A program made the position numbers and the translations under genes. Below, one piece after another: positions 22,751 to 30,049 of a stretch of 31,173 bases of DNA (its first letter is position 1; each line of letters starts with the position of its first letter). This DNA is from Dehalococcoidia bacterium UBA2160 (GTDB taxonomy: Bacteria > Chloroflexota > Dehalococcoidia > Lucifugimonadales > UBA1123): positions 1-31,173 of the forward strand of contig DCWO01000038.1 in assembly GCA_002328865.1 (NCBI GenBank), given 5' to 3'. The notes under the pieces are model-generated. The model did not search any database. It was not told where the DNA came from and was given only the letters and a program-made list of their open reading frames with translations.

Positions 22751-23305
22751 ATGAGTGCGACACAACAACCCCGGCGCGGCGCCCGATTCGGTGGAGTCCG
22801 AATCGGTTTCTCGGCCGCATCCATGCGCAGTGAGTGGTTGCTGCTGCTGACCGTTGCCGCGACTGTCGTGGCCGATCAGATTTCCAAGCTTGTCATCAAG
22901 GGCACGTTGGCCCTGGGTGAGTCTTGGCCGGCCGAGGGTGTTTTCAGAATAAGCCACGGGACGAACTCGGGCGCGGTTTGGGGACTGTTCCCGGGGCGCA
23001 CCGGCATTCTAACAATCGCTTCGATCGTCGCCATCGCGTTTATCATCTACTACTACCGAACGCAGGCGGTGAGGAACCAGCCAACAAGGTTCACCGTGGG
23101 CTTGCTTCTCGGCGGCGCAATCGGCAACCTCATCGACAGGCTGCGCATGGGCGAGGTTGTGGACTTTATCGACGTCGGGTGGTGGCCCGCGTTCAATCTG
23201 GCGGATTCCTCCATCGTCGTTGGCATGACGCTGTTGATCGCCACCCTGCTGCTGACGGGCGAGCCGAAATCGCGGATCGACCAGCGCTCCGAAGCGGCCG
23301 ACTGA
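22751..23305 (+). CDS. lspA: Lipoprotein signal peptidase (signal peptidase II)
   Basis: A 184-residue membrane aspartyl protease that removes signal peptides from lipid-modified prolipoproteins such as the FbpA and ZnuA proteins encoded here. Four hydrophobic helices are visible. The catalytic aspartates are D129 (GNLIDR) and D152 (FNLADSS), and NSGAVWGL and VADQISK are the usual flanking motifs. ATG 22751 is chosen; GTG 22703 and ATG 22823 are alternatives, none with a strong ribosome binding site. The gene is followed after about 14 bases by rluD, a common neighbour of lspA. Confidence 0.93.
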   Translation: MSATQQPRRGARFGGVRIGFSAASMRSEWLLLLTVAATVVADQISKLVIKGTLALGESWPAEGVFRISHGTNSGAVWGLFPGRTGILTIASIVAIAFIIYYYRTQAVRNQPTRFTVGLLLGGAIGNLIDRLRMGEVVDFIDVGWWPAFNLADSSIVVGMTLLIATLLLTGEPKSRIDQRSEAAD

Positions 23306-23319
23306 GGGTGTTTGAGCCC

Positions 23320-24222
23320 GTGACCGATGTTCGCGTGTACACATGCGAAGGGCCAGCTCAACGCCTAGACCGATTCCTGGCCGACCGATGCAGCGATCTG
23401 TCACGCTCCCGCATCAAACGCCTGATCGTGGACGGAAGCGTGTTGGTCGATGCTCGTCCATCCGATGCCGGTTACAGGGTGAGATCCGGGCAAGTCGTCA
23501 GATTAACGGTCCCGGAGCCAAACCCGTCTCACATGCTTCCCCAGAACATCCAGATCGACGTGGTGTACGAGGATGAATGGTTGATGGTGGTCGACAAACC
23601 GGCCGGCCTCCCTGTTCACCCCGGGCCGGGCCATCCGCACTCAACTCTCGTCAACGCTATCCTGGGCATGCGGCCCCAGGTGGCCGAGGTTGGCGGCGTG
23701 ATGCGGCCAGGCCTCGTGCACCGGCTGGACAAGGACACCTCCGGGCTGATGGTCCTGGCGAAAACCGACTCCGCCCACAGCGCGTTGTCAGGCCAGATCA
23801 AAGCACGCCAATTCACCAAAGGCTACACGGCGCTGGTCCACGGAATGCTGTCGCCGCCGGAAGCTGTTATCGAGGCGCCCGTGGGGAGAGACCCTCGCGA
23901 TCGCAAACGTATGGCCATAGTCGACACCGGGAAGAACGCGACGACCGTGTACAAGACTTTGACGGCGTTTCAGAGGCACACGCTGGCCGAGGTAGCCCTG
24001 AAGACGGGTAGGACTCACCAAATACGGGTCCACTTTGCATCCGTCGGCCACCCGATCGTCGGTGACGGCACGTACGGGAACCCTGACCCGCGCATCGGGC
24101 GGCATTTCCTGCACGCCCACAGACTCGGCTTCCGGCACCCTGGGAGCTCGGCATACGTGGAGTTCGACTCGCCGTTGCCCGATGAGTTGAGCGAGCATCT
24201 GAACACGCTTGCGGGCGCATGA
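23320..24222 (+). CDS. rluD: RluD-type ribosomal large subunit pseudouridine synthase
   Basis: A 300-residue RsuA/RluA-family enzyme converting uridines of 23S rRNA to pseudouridine. An N-terminal S4 RNA-binding domain (RLDRFLADRCSDLSRSRIKRLI) is followed by the catalytic domain with the aspartate in GLVHRLDKDTSGL and the later KTGRTHQIRVH motif. The frame is open far upstream, but that part lies inside lspA. GTG 23320 is chosen because GAGGG is about 11 bases upstream; GTG 23308 sits directly on that site. Co-transcribed with lspA. The last 435 bases are also open, in register, on the opposite strand as the end of the LamG gene. Confidence 0.92.
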   Translation: MTDVRVYTCEGPAQRLDRFLADRCSDLSRSRIKRLIVDGSVLVDARPSDAGYRVRSGQVVRLTVPEPNPSHMLPQNIQIDVVYEDEWLMVVDKPAGLPVHPGPGHPHSTLVNAILGMRPQVAEVGGVMRPGLVHRLDKDTSGLMVLAKTDSAHSALSGQIKARQFTKGYTALVHGMLSPPEAVIEAPVGRDPRDRKRMAIVDTGKNATTVYKTLTAFQRHTLAEVALKTGRTHQIRVHFASVGHPIVGDGTYGNPDPRIGRHFLHAHRLGFRHPGSSAYVEFDSPLPDELSEHLNTLAGA

Positions 24223-25848
24223 TAATCTCCGGCCTGTGCCGGATTGGCGATCGTCAGCTCGTGGTCTGCAGGGGCCGGGTGCTTTGATGTATCGGGCGCT
24301 GCAATCCTCCGTGTCTGACGGCTTCGCGCAGATCGCCACGCTAAGGCAAACCGAGGGCAACTCGTCCAATTTCGTAGAGGGGCCGATTTCCGCGGCAGAC
24401 AACACTCGCGGAACAAAGAATGGTCCGATTGGTCCTCCGGCGACGTCTTCGGTGAAACGGTTGCCCCCGCTAAACTGAGCGGCAATTACGGCCGGACCCA
24501 TCGTCCCCTGCATGCCAACATACCCAGGAGCGTAACTTGGGGTGCTAGTCGCCAACGATCCATCTGCGTAGAGCAATGCTCCGTCCATCGCGTTTGCTCC
24601 GCCAGCCCCATCATAGGTCGTAACGACGAAATGCCATTGACCGGTGCTCAGCCCGGCATTTGAGATCCTGGTGACCTGGTTGTCGGCGTCTTCGTCGTAG
24701 AGTGACAGGACCAATTTGTTGCTGGCAGGGCTGCCGTAAACTCGCCACTCTCGTGCTTGCCCGGACTCGTCCCATTTCGAGAGAATCATATCTGCTCTGG
24801 ACGCGTTGTATCTTTTGACCCAAGCTCCGATGCTCATACCTTGGCCGATTGAGTCGTCTCGAGAATAGTGGGAGTCCTGCGCACTGATCGCAACCTCGTC
24901 AGTACCATTGAAGGAAACAACAGGGATGGCGCCTTGAGCGCTGGGCGGCGTGTCGAACAGATTCAGGGCTTCAGGCCAGGTGAACAGGTCGCGTTCAGCT
25001 CCGATGGTCGTGAACACGTCGCTGTCGAAGACGCTCTGATCCGGCGATCCATCCGCGATGTGGCAGACGTTGACTCCATTGAACGGGAGGATAATCGTGC
25101 CCGGCCCAACGATTGTCTTGACGGCCCAATAAGCGGCGGTGATCGCGTCCGTGGACGTGGCCAACTCGTTCCACTGTGCGGTTTCGACCTCTGCGGTGTA
25201 GCTTAAGCTGCTCCCTTGCGGAGCTTTCTGGAGGATGGACTGCTCAATGTCCATGCGAATGGTCTCACCGGGATCGATCTGTTGACACGGCGGAATGTTC
25301 GAGAGCGCGACATCCGTGTCGGGGACGGAGTCACCGCTTAGGTCGAGCGACAAGACATCGCTGGAGGTGGCGACGTTGATCGCGGGAAATGACCCGTCGA
25401 CAGTGACCCGTCTGACCCGAACCGGAACGCTGCCCGTGTTCGTGTAATCCAGCCAAGTGGTGCAATTATACCCTGGGTATACGTTCTCTTTTGTGACCAA
25501 CACCGTGCTAGCCGAGACAACAGTGATCGAACACCTGCCGACACCCTTGTTCGAGTGATCTTTCGGATCGGCTCCCGTGCCCGCCGGATCCGCGCTGCTG
25601 GAAGTGGCCCAACCGTCGAAGAGTTGCACGTTGACGGTGTTGTCATCCTCGTCGTCGAAACCAGCCTGATTCACGATGCCGTCATCGTCGGTAAACGCCT
25701 CGACGACTTCAAGACTGACGTGGTCGGTGTTGACGGTGCTGCCAACATCCAAAGCGCCTGTCCAAATGTCGAAGCCGGTGCCAATGACGGCGACTCCGGC
25801 CACAAGCGTCATGACCATCAGACTCAATTTTGTGAATTCACGATTCAT
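23788..25848 (-). CDS. Secreted LamG-domain protein with SipW-type signal peptide; overlaps rluD antisense
   Basis: The 686-codon frame starts with a signal resembling SipW-dependent TasA/camelysin proteins: KLSLMVMTLVAGVAVIG, then FDIWTGALDVGSTVNTD, where such proteins have a short 'F-D...G' segment after the hydrophobic core. Residues about 45-300 are Asp/Ser/Thr-rich and unrecognised, with a few cysteines. Residues about 309-490 look like a LamG/concanavalin-type domain (VVSFNGTDEVAI, SIGAWVKR, LSTGQWHFVVTTYDG, FFVPRVLSAAEI). After residue 542 the frame lies antisense to rluD, so the last 144 residues are probably non-native read-through; the real end is uncertain. The ATG at 25848 is 76 bases after the S26 peptidase gene. 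Parts are AT-rich (two counted 60-base lines 45% and 48% GC). Confidence 0.7.
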   Translation of the reverse strand: MNREFTKLSLMVMTLVAGVAVIGTGFDIWTGALDVGSTVNTDHVSLEVVEAFTDDDGIVNQAGFDDEDDNTVNVQLFDGWATSSSADPAGTGADPKDHSNKGVGRCSITVVSASTVLVTKENVYPGYNCTTWLDYTNTGSVPVRVRRVTVDGSFPAINVATSSDVLSLDLSGDSVPDTDVALSNIPPCQQIDPGETIRMDIEQSILQKAPQGSSLSYTAEVETAQWNELATSTDAITAAYWAVKTIVGPGTIILPFNGVNVCHIADGSPDQSVFDSDVFTTIGAERDLFTWPEALNLFDTPPSAQGAIPVVSFNGTDEVAISAQDSHYSRDDSIGQGMSIGAWVKRYNASRADMILSKWDESGQAREWRVYGSPASNKLVLSLYDEDADNQVTRISNAGLSTGQWHFVVTTYDGAGGANAMDGALLYADGSLATSTPSYAPGYVGMQGTMGPAVIAAQFSGGNRFTEDVAGGPIGPFFVPRVLSAAEIGPSTKLDELPSVCLSVAICAKPSDTEDCSARYIKAPGPCRPRADDRQSGTGRRLSCARKRVQMLAQLIGQRRVELHVCRAPRVPEAESVGVQEMPPDARVRVPVRAVTDDRVADGCKVDPYLVSPTRLQGYLGQRVPLKRRQSLVHGRRVLPGVDYGHTFAIARVSPHGRLDNSFRRRQHSVDQRRVAFGELACFDLA

Positions 25849-25924
25849 CTACATCGGTTCCTTAGGATATCGATAGCTTGCGCTGCAAGCACCGGCCTAC
25901 GACGAACTGAAAACGGACAACCGG

Positions 25925-26371
25925 TTAATTCAAGCCTCCGTTCATCCAGATCGTGATCCAACCGATTTTCGGCACCCGCGCGATGACTACTCCAGTCAGT
26001 TCGTCGACCGTGAGTGTTGACCTGTCCGGGGCGTTGTTCGCGTCGCCTTTGGTGGTCAGCGCCAGTCCGTCGACGGTGGTCTCTAGGCTGACGATTCGGT
26101 GAACGATGTCGATCCCAGCGCGACGGTACTTCACCACGTCGCCAACGGCCAGGTCGCCGGCCGACACCGGTTTCGTGACGACCACGTCCCCGACGCCTAT
26201 GACAGGCGCCATGCTGCCATCATGGATCGGCCTTATACAGCGACTGCAGCAATCATCAGTCCCCTTGCGATGAATGCCGACGATCTCGGCAAAGCCAATC
26301 CGCCGCTCCTCGACTGCCCTTAACAGTCGATGCCGCACGTCGTTTGCGGCTTGCGAGCTGTGGCCGGTCAT
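25925..26371 (-). CDS. sipW: SipW-type signal peptidase I catalytic domain (S26B)
   Basis: A 148-residue protein with the ER/archaeal-type S26 triad: Ser53 in HDGSMAPVIGVGD, His91 in DIVHRIVS (His rather than the bacterial Lys), and Asp110 in TKGDANNAPD. Such enzymes remove the signal peptides of TasA/camelysin-like proteins; the LamG protein just downstream carries one. Unlike normal SipW proteins it has no N-terminal membrane helix in its own frame, only a weak hydrophobic end (VIARVPKIGWITIW). ATG 26371 overlaps the TGA of a small membrane-protein frame (ATGA). GGGGGAGG directly before the ATG is very close for a ribosome site. A longer start up to 26587 exists but encodes unrelated sequence. 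Confidence 0.65.
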   Translation of the reverse strand: MTGHSSQAANDVRHRLLRAVEERRIGFAEIVGIHRKGTDDCCSRCIRPIHDGSMAPVIGVGDVVVTKPVSAGDLAVGDVVKYRRAGIDIVHRIVSLETTVDGLALTTKGDANNAPDRSTLTVDELTGVVIARVPKIGWITIWMNGGLN

Positions 26372-26625
26372 CCTCCCCCTAGGCCAACACACTTGGATGG
26401 CGCCGTCGATCGGGTCGACACCGGCTCTATTCCATTCAAGAGCAGAATGGTGAAAATTGCGGTGAAAATGAGGTATAACAAAGCATTCAGAAGAGACAGC
26501 TTCGCGTCTGGGCGAGAAATCCGGCGCCGCTCCCGCGGATCGGAACGTACGCAGTGTCGGGATGTTCGGGCAGACCATGGCGCACATTGAGCGTGGCGCT
26601 CAGGGCATCGGTAAAGAGCCGGCAT
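26368..26625 (-). CDS. Small single-helix membrane protein preceding the signal peptidase
   Basis: An 85-residue frame (TTG 26643 would add six residues). It has a basic, arginine-rich N-terminal half and one strong transmembrane segment (about residues 43-64, LSLLNALLYLIFTAIFTILLL, encoded near 26434-26499), then a short tail. Its TGA overlaps the ATG of the S26 catalytic frame by four bases. Either it is a separate membrane partner or anchor for the peptidase, or a frameshift has split one SipW gene whose membrane helix is now in another frame. The N-terminal part has no recognised similarity; coding status is moderately supported. Confidence 0.45.
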   Translation of the reverse strand: MPALYRCPERHAQCAPWSARTSRHCVRSDPRERRRISRPDAKLSLLNALLYLIFTAIFTILLLNGIEPVSTRSTAPSKCVGLGGG

Positions 26626-26712
26626 AGATATTCGCCACCGCAATCAGCGGACTGGCGTCGAGATCGGCCGGAGAAACGTTAAGGGGGTGAAGCGGGTCGA
26701 ATTACGCTGGAG

Positions 26713-26761
26713 TCGAGCTGCACGCTCGAATGGAAATGGCCATAATGCGGCCGGACCGCAT
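26713..26761 (-). terminator. Two hairpins after znuB
   Basis: ATGCGG-CCGGA-CCGCAT (26745-26761) begins at the last bases of znuB, and TCGAGC-TGCAC-GCTCGA (26713-26729) follows. Neither is followed by a T-run on the minus strand, so intrinsic termination is uncertain. A third dyad, TGAGCG-TGG-CGCTCA (26588-26602), lies inside the small membrane-protein frame. Confidence 0.3.
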
Positions 26762-27591
26762 CATGCCTGCCGGAGCAAGCGACGGAGCCGCCCAAGCACC
26801 GGCGGCGCGGCCATCGACAAGATCAGTACGCCCACGGAAGTTAGGACTATCGCGCCGCCCGCGGCAACGTTCGCGTAGAACGCGATGGTCAACCCCGCGA
26901 GCGCGCTGCCCACGCCAACCGCGACGCCGCCCAGCAAGGCTATCTTCAGGCCAGTGGCGAATCTCAGACTGACCATCACCGGCACAACGATCAGGGCGCC
27001 CACCAGCAGCACCCCGACGACCCGCATCGAAAGCGTAATGGTCGCCCCGGTGAGAATGGCCAGCGCCAGATTGACTCGAAATACGTGCACGCCGTTGGAC
27101 CGTGCCAGATCGGTGTCGAAAGAGCTCTGCGACAACTCCGAGTAGAACGCCAAGACGAAGCCGACGACGATCACGGTCAGCCCCGCCAGAAGCCATAGAT
27201 CGGTTGAAGTTACCGTCAAGATGCTTCCGAACAGGTAGGCGAACAGATCGACGTTGAATCCATCGGCCAGGCTGATGATGACGACCGCGACGGCCAATGC
27301 CGAGTACAGCACAACCGCCAGCGCCGCGTCGCCTGGCATCAGTCTTCGGAGCCGGACCGTTTCGATGGCGACGGCAGCGACCGCCGTTGCGCCAAGTCCC
27401 GCGATCGGCGGGGACGTCCGCGTCAACAAACCTATCGCCACCCCGGTGAGGGCGACATGGGACAGGCTGTCGGAGATCATCGCGAGCCTTCGCAAGACCA
27501 GAAACAGACCGAGCGCGGGAGCAAGTCCTCCGACAAGAATTCCACCAATGAAGGCTTTGACCATGAAGTCATACTGAAAGATCTCAGGCAT
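26761..27591 (-). CDS. znuB: Zinc/manganese ABC transporter permease
   Basis: A 276-residue integral membrane protein of the ABC-3 family (ZnuB, MntB, TroC), with about eight hydrophobic helices. Recognisable marks are LGLFLVLRRLAMISDSLSHVALTGVAIG near the N-terminus, SFDTDLARSNG in the middle and RVVGVLLVGALIVVPVMVSLRF toward the end. It forms the channel through which ZnuA-bound metal is driven by ZnuC. The gene begins 23 bases after the ATPase gene on the same strand and is last in the operon. Zinc versus manganese cannot be decided from the permease alone. Confidence 0.9.
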   Translation of the reverse strand: MPEIFQYDFMVKAFIGGILVGGLAPALGLFLVLRRLAMISDSLSHVALTGVAIGLLTRTSPPIAGLGATAVAAVAIETVRLRRLMPGDAALAVVLYSALAVAVVIISLADGFNVDLFAYLFGSILTVTSTDLWLLAGLTVIVVGFVLAFYSELSQSSFDTDLARSNGVHVFRVNLALAILTGATITLSMRVVGVLLVGALIVVPVMVSLRFATGLKIALLGGVAVGVGSALAGLTIAFYANVAAGGAIVLTSVGVLILSMAAPPVLGRLRRLLRQA

Positions 27592-27614
27592 CAGTTCTCC
27601 GGCTCACTCCGTTG

Positions 27615-28397
27615 TCATCGATGTTCGTGCATCAAATCGTGCAATAGGACATCCATCGGCAGACCGTAGAGATCGGATATCTCTTTCTGCGTCATGTGAT
27701 GAGGCGGCCCGTGGAATACGACAGTGCGGTTGATACAGGCAACGGTCTTCGCCTCCTGAAGAACAGCTCCGATATCATGGGACACCATGAGGATGGTGAT
27801 TCCTTGCTCGGTGTTCAGTCGCCTCAAAACGGAGTAGAGCTGCTCCTGGCCCGCGGCGTCTACGCCCGCTTCGGGCTCGTCCAGCACGAGCAGCTTCGGT
27901 CGTCGAACGAGGCTCCGAGCGATCAGTGCGCGCTGTTGCTGGCCGACCGAAACGGCCGATATACGGCGGTCTGCAAGATCCTCTATGCCAACGACCTCAA
28001 GGCTCCGCTCCACCACCTCCTGACGACCCCGCCTCCAGAATCCGAAAGGGTCGAATCCCTTGTACAAACCATGCGCCACAATCTCTCGCACCGTCGCCGG
28101 AAACTGAGTGTGGATCCCGTCCATCGTTTGCGGCACGTATCCGACCATGTCCCATCGATCGAACTTGGATGCGGGCACGCCGAACAGCCGGATCTCCCCT
28201 GCCGTCGGGTTCGCCAGACCCAGCGCGAGTCTGACGAGCGTCGTCTTCCCGCTGCCGTTGGGGCCCATCACGGCGAAGAAGTCGCCTGCTTCGACGTTGA
28301 AACTCACGTTCGAGAGGGCGTCGACCGATCCATACCGGTAGGTAACGTTGCTGAACTCCAAGCAGCTTGAGTCTAGGGACTCCTTCGGTTGCGTCAC
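27615..28397 (-). CDS. znuC: Zinc/manganese ABC transporter ATP-binding protein
   Basis: An ABC ATPase of about 260 residues that powers the ZnuB permease. Counting from GTG 28403 (262 residues), Walker A is GPNGSGKT (47-54), Q-loop Q92, Walker B LLVLDE (about 171-176) and switch H209 (VSHD). The ABC signature reads VSVGQ (151-155) rather than LSGGQ, a substitution at its first and third positions. GTG 28397 is preferred because it overlaps the znuA TGA by four bases (GTGA); GTG 28403 would add two residues. Confidence 0.9.
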   Translation of the reverse strand: MTQPKESLDSSCLEFSNVTYRYGSVDALSNVSFNVEAGDFFAVMGPNGSGKTTLVRLALGLANPTAGEIRLFGVPASKFDRWDMVGYVPQTMDGIHTQFPATVREIVAHGLYKGFDPFGFWRRGRQEVVERSLEVVGIEDLADRRISAVSVGQQQRALIARSLVRRPKLLVLDEPEAGVDAAGQEQLYSVLRRLNTEQGITILMVSHDIGAVLQEAKTVACINRTVVFHGPPHHMTQKEISDLYGLPMDVLLHDLMHEHR

Positions 28398-29353
28398 GGG
28401 CACTCCAACGCCGTTCGCAAAGATGTCAGGTTTTCTCTCATTATGTCCAGGTAAGTCTCGCCCTCCGACGACTGGTTCGGAGTCAATGACTCGAGAGGGT
28501 GCAACGTCAGCACTTCTACCTCGATTTCCGCGGCGATCGTCTCGGGCAGACCTCGAGTCGACATGGTTTCGGTCATCACATACTTCACGCCTGTCGATCT
28601 GATGTCTCGTGTTAACTGCGCGAGTTTGGCTGGCGACGGCTCGGCCTCAGGGGTCAGTCCCGACACGGACACTTGGTCCAGGCTGTACCGAGCTGCCAGG
28701 TGCCCGAAGGCAGCGTGCGACGTCACGAATGTGCTCAGTTCGCAACCGTTCAGTCCGACCATGAACTCGTCATGGAGCACGTCCAGGTCCGCGACCGCCG
28801 CCTCAGCATTCCGTCGGAACTCCGTCGCATGAGATGGCGCCGCGGCCGACAGCGCTTCGCCGATGGCTGACACTTGCTCTCGGGCCAGCAACGGGTCGAG
28901 CCAAAAATGAGGGTCCGACGCCTCCGAACGTTCGGCCAGCGCCAGGCCAAGCTCCACCACTGCTAGGTCGGGATCATTCAAACTCGATATCGCTCGGTCC
29001 ATCCACGGCTCGAATCCGAGTCCGTTGTAGATGACGAGGTCAGCCTTGCTCATCAGACGCATGTCTCCCGTCGAGGGCTCGAAATCGTGGGCTTCGACTC
29101 CCGGCCCGACGAGGTTGACCACGTCCACGAGATCGCCTCCGACACGTTTCGCAAAGTATTCCAGCGGGTACAGCGTGGTCACGACCAGCAGCTTATCGTC
29201 GTTCCGGCCGGCGCCCTCCTCCTCCGACGCGCAGGCCGCAGCCGAAAATGCCGCGAGCGCAAGACAAGCGAGCACTGCGCGGAGAGCAAGACGCGGCCTA
29301 TTGATACCATGTCTCAATATCGTCCAAAAAACCTGATGAATGTTGCCTTCCAT
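28394..29353 (-). CDS. znuA: Zinc/manganese ABC transporter substrate-binding lipoprotein
   Basis: A cluster A-I (ZnuA/TroA/PsaA) metal-binding protein of 319 residues. The N-terminus has a basic region, a hydrophobic core (LALRAVLACLALAAFSAA) and a lipobox-like cysteine at 41, so it is likely a membrane-anchored lipoprotein processed by LspA. Metal-ligand histidines are visible at H89 (VEAHDFEPS), H149 (DPHFWLDP) and H213 (TSHAAFGH). The His-rich loop found in many zinc-specific ZnuA proteins is absent. It follows the Fur-family gene by nine bases and precedes the ATPase with a GTGA overlap, so all four genes form one operon. Confidence 0.9.
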   Translation of the reverse strand: MEGNIHQVFWTILRHGINRPRLALRAVLACLALAAFSAAACASEEEGAGRNDDKLLVVTTLYPLEYFAKRVGGDLVDVVNLVGPGVEAHDFEPSTGDMRLMSKADLVIYNGLGFEPWMDRAISSLNDPDLAVVELGLALAERSEASDPHFWLDPLLAREQVSAIGEALSAAAPSHATEFRRNAEAAVADLDVLHDEFMVGLNGCELSTFVTSHAAFGHLAARYSLDQVSVSGLTPEAEPSPAKLAQLTRDIRSTGVKYVMTETMSTRGLPETIAAEIEVEVLTLHPLESLTPNQSSEGETYLDIMRENLTSLRTALECP

Positions 29354-29362
29354 GAGATTAGA

Positions 29363-29812
29363 TCACTCTCCTGAGATTGACATGCAACCCTGGCATAGAA
29401 TGTCGAATTCGATGCGATGGCCGAGAATCTCGCCGTTCACTTCGCCGCCGATGGCCCTGACCAGGCGTTCGATAGTCGAATCGCGAAACTCATCGACTGT
29501 CCCGCATCGGACGCAGACTGTGTGGTGGTGGTGCTCATACCGGGCCAGGCTGTATTTCGTGGTGCCGTCTCGCAGCGCCAGCTTGCATACCACGCCCGCC
29601 TCGAGCAAGAGACGGATCGTGCGGTAGACCGTCGCCCTCCCGACTCCGGGCAATTCAGCGTTGATCTCTTCCGCGCCGAATCCGTCGGACTTGCGGTCCA
29701 ACAAGTCGACGACCTGCCGCCGGGCCTGGGTAATCCGCAGTCCCATGTCCTCGATGACAGCCGTCAGGTCTCGCTGGAGATTTGCACTCTGATAATTGAT
29801 ACTTAGTCTCAC
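29363..29812 (-). CDS. zur: Fur-family metal-responsive repressor (Zur/Fur-like)
   Basis: A 149-residue Fur-superfamily repressor: winged helix (about 15-85, GLRITQARRQVVDLL and PGVGRATVYRTIRLLLEAG) then a dimerisation/metal domain with HHHHTVCVRCG (94-104) and a C-terminal CQGC. The four cysteines C100, C103, C140 and C143 are the structural zinc site. First gene of the znuA-znuC-znuB operon, so it most likely senses zinc (or manganese) and represses its own operon. The GTG at 29812 lies at the edge of an operator-like repeat and lacks a ribosome binding site, so the start is uncertain; ATG 29746 would cut into helix 1. Confidence 0.85.
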   Translation of the reverse strand: MRLSINYQSANLQRDLTAVIEDMGLRITQARRQVVDLLDRKSDGFGAEEINAELPGVGRATVYRTIRLLLEAGVVCKLALRDGTTKYSLARYEHHHHTVCVRCGTVDEFRDSTIERLVRAIGGEVNGEILGHRIEFDILCQGCMSISGE

Positions 29813-29865
29813 TTGCTAGCCGTCAACGGCGGGGAGTCGATCGCATGAATAGAGATACAGTATCA
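29797..29865. promoter_or_regulatory. Two Fur/Zur-like operator candidates before the zur-znu operon
   Basis: Site 1 (29797-29811) is the 7-1-7 inverted repeat TGATACTTAGTCTCA. Site 2 (29851-29865) reads TGATACTGTATCTCT on the minus strand, matches site 1 at 11 of 15 positions, and contains the perfect palindrome GATAC-A-GTATC (29854-29864). TTGACG lies between them (minus strand, 29821-29826). Fur-family proteins bind 7-1-7 repeats; the assignment to Zur rests on position. Confidence 0.5.
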
Positions 29866-30049
29866 TCTGACGCCATGCATCGCAACCTCGACTCGCGTGC
29901 CGATGGGGCGCTTCGGCAGACCTGGGGAGTGAGCGTTGCGCCGAGACTGGACATCGATCGTTGACATCACCGCCCGTTTGTCGGCGCCGCCCTGCGCTGC
30001 TACGATACGGCCATCATCCAATCTCACGTGACAGATCGGAGAGCCGCAA

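Noticed and set aside
26713..26761. Classical intrinsic terminator after znuB
   Set aside because: The stems are real but no T-run follows; listed only as low-confidence hairpins.
29875..29964. 29-codon ATG frame upstream of the amidohydrolase
   Set aside because: No ribosome site, no hydrophobic or conserved pattern; too short to support.
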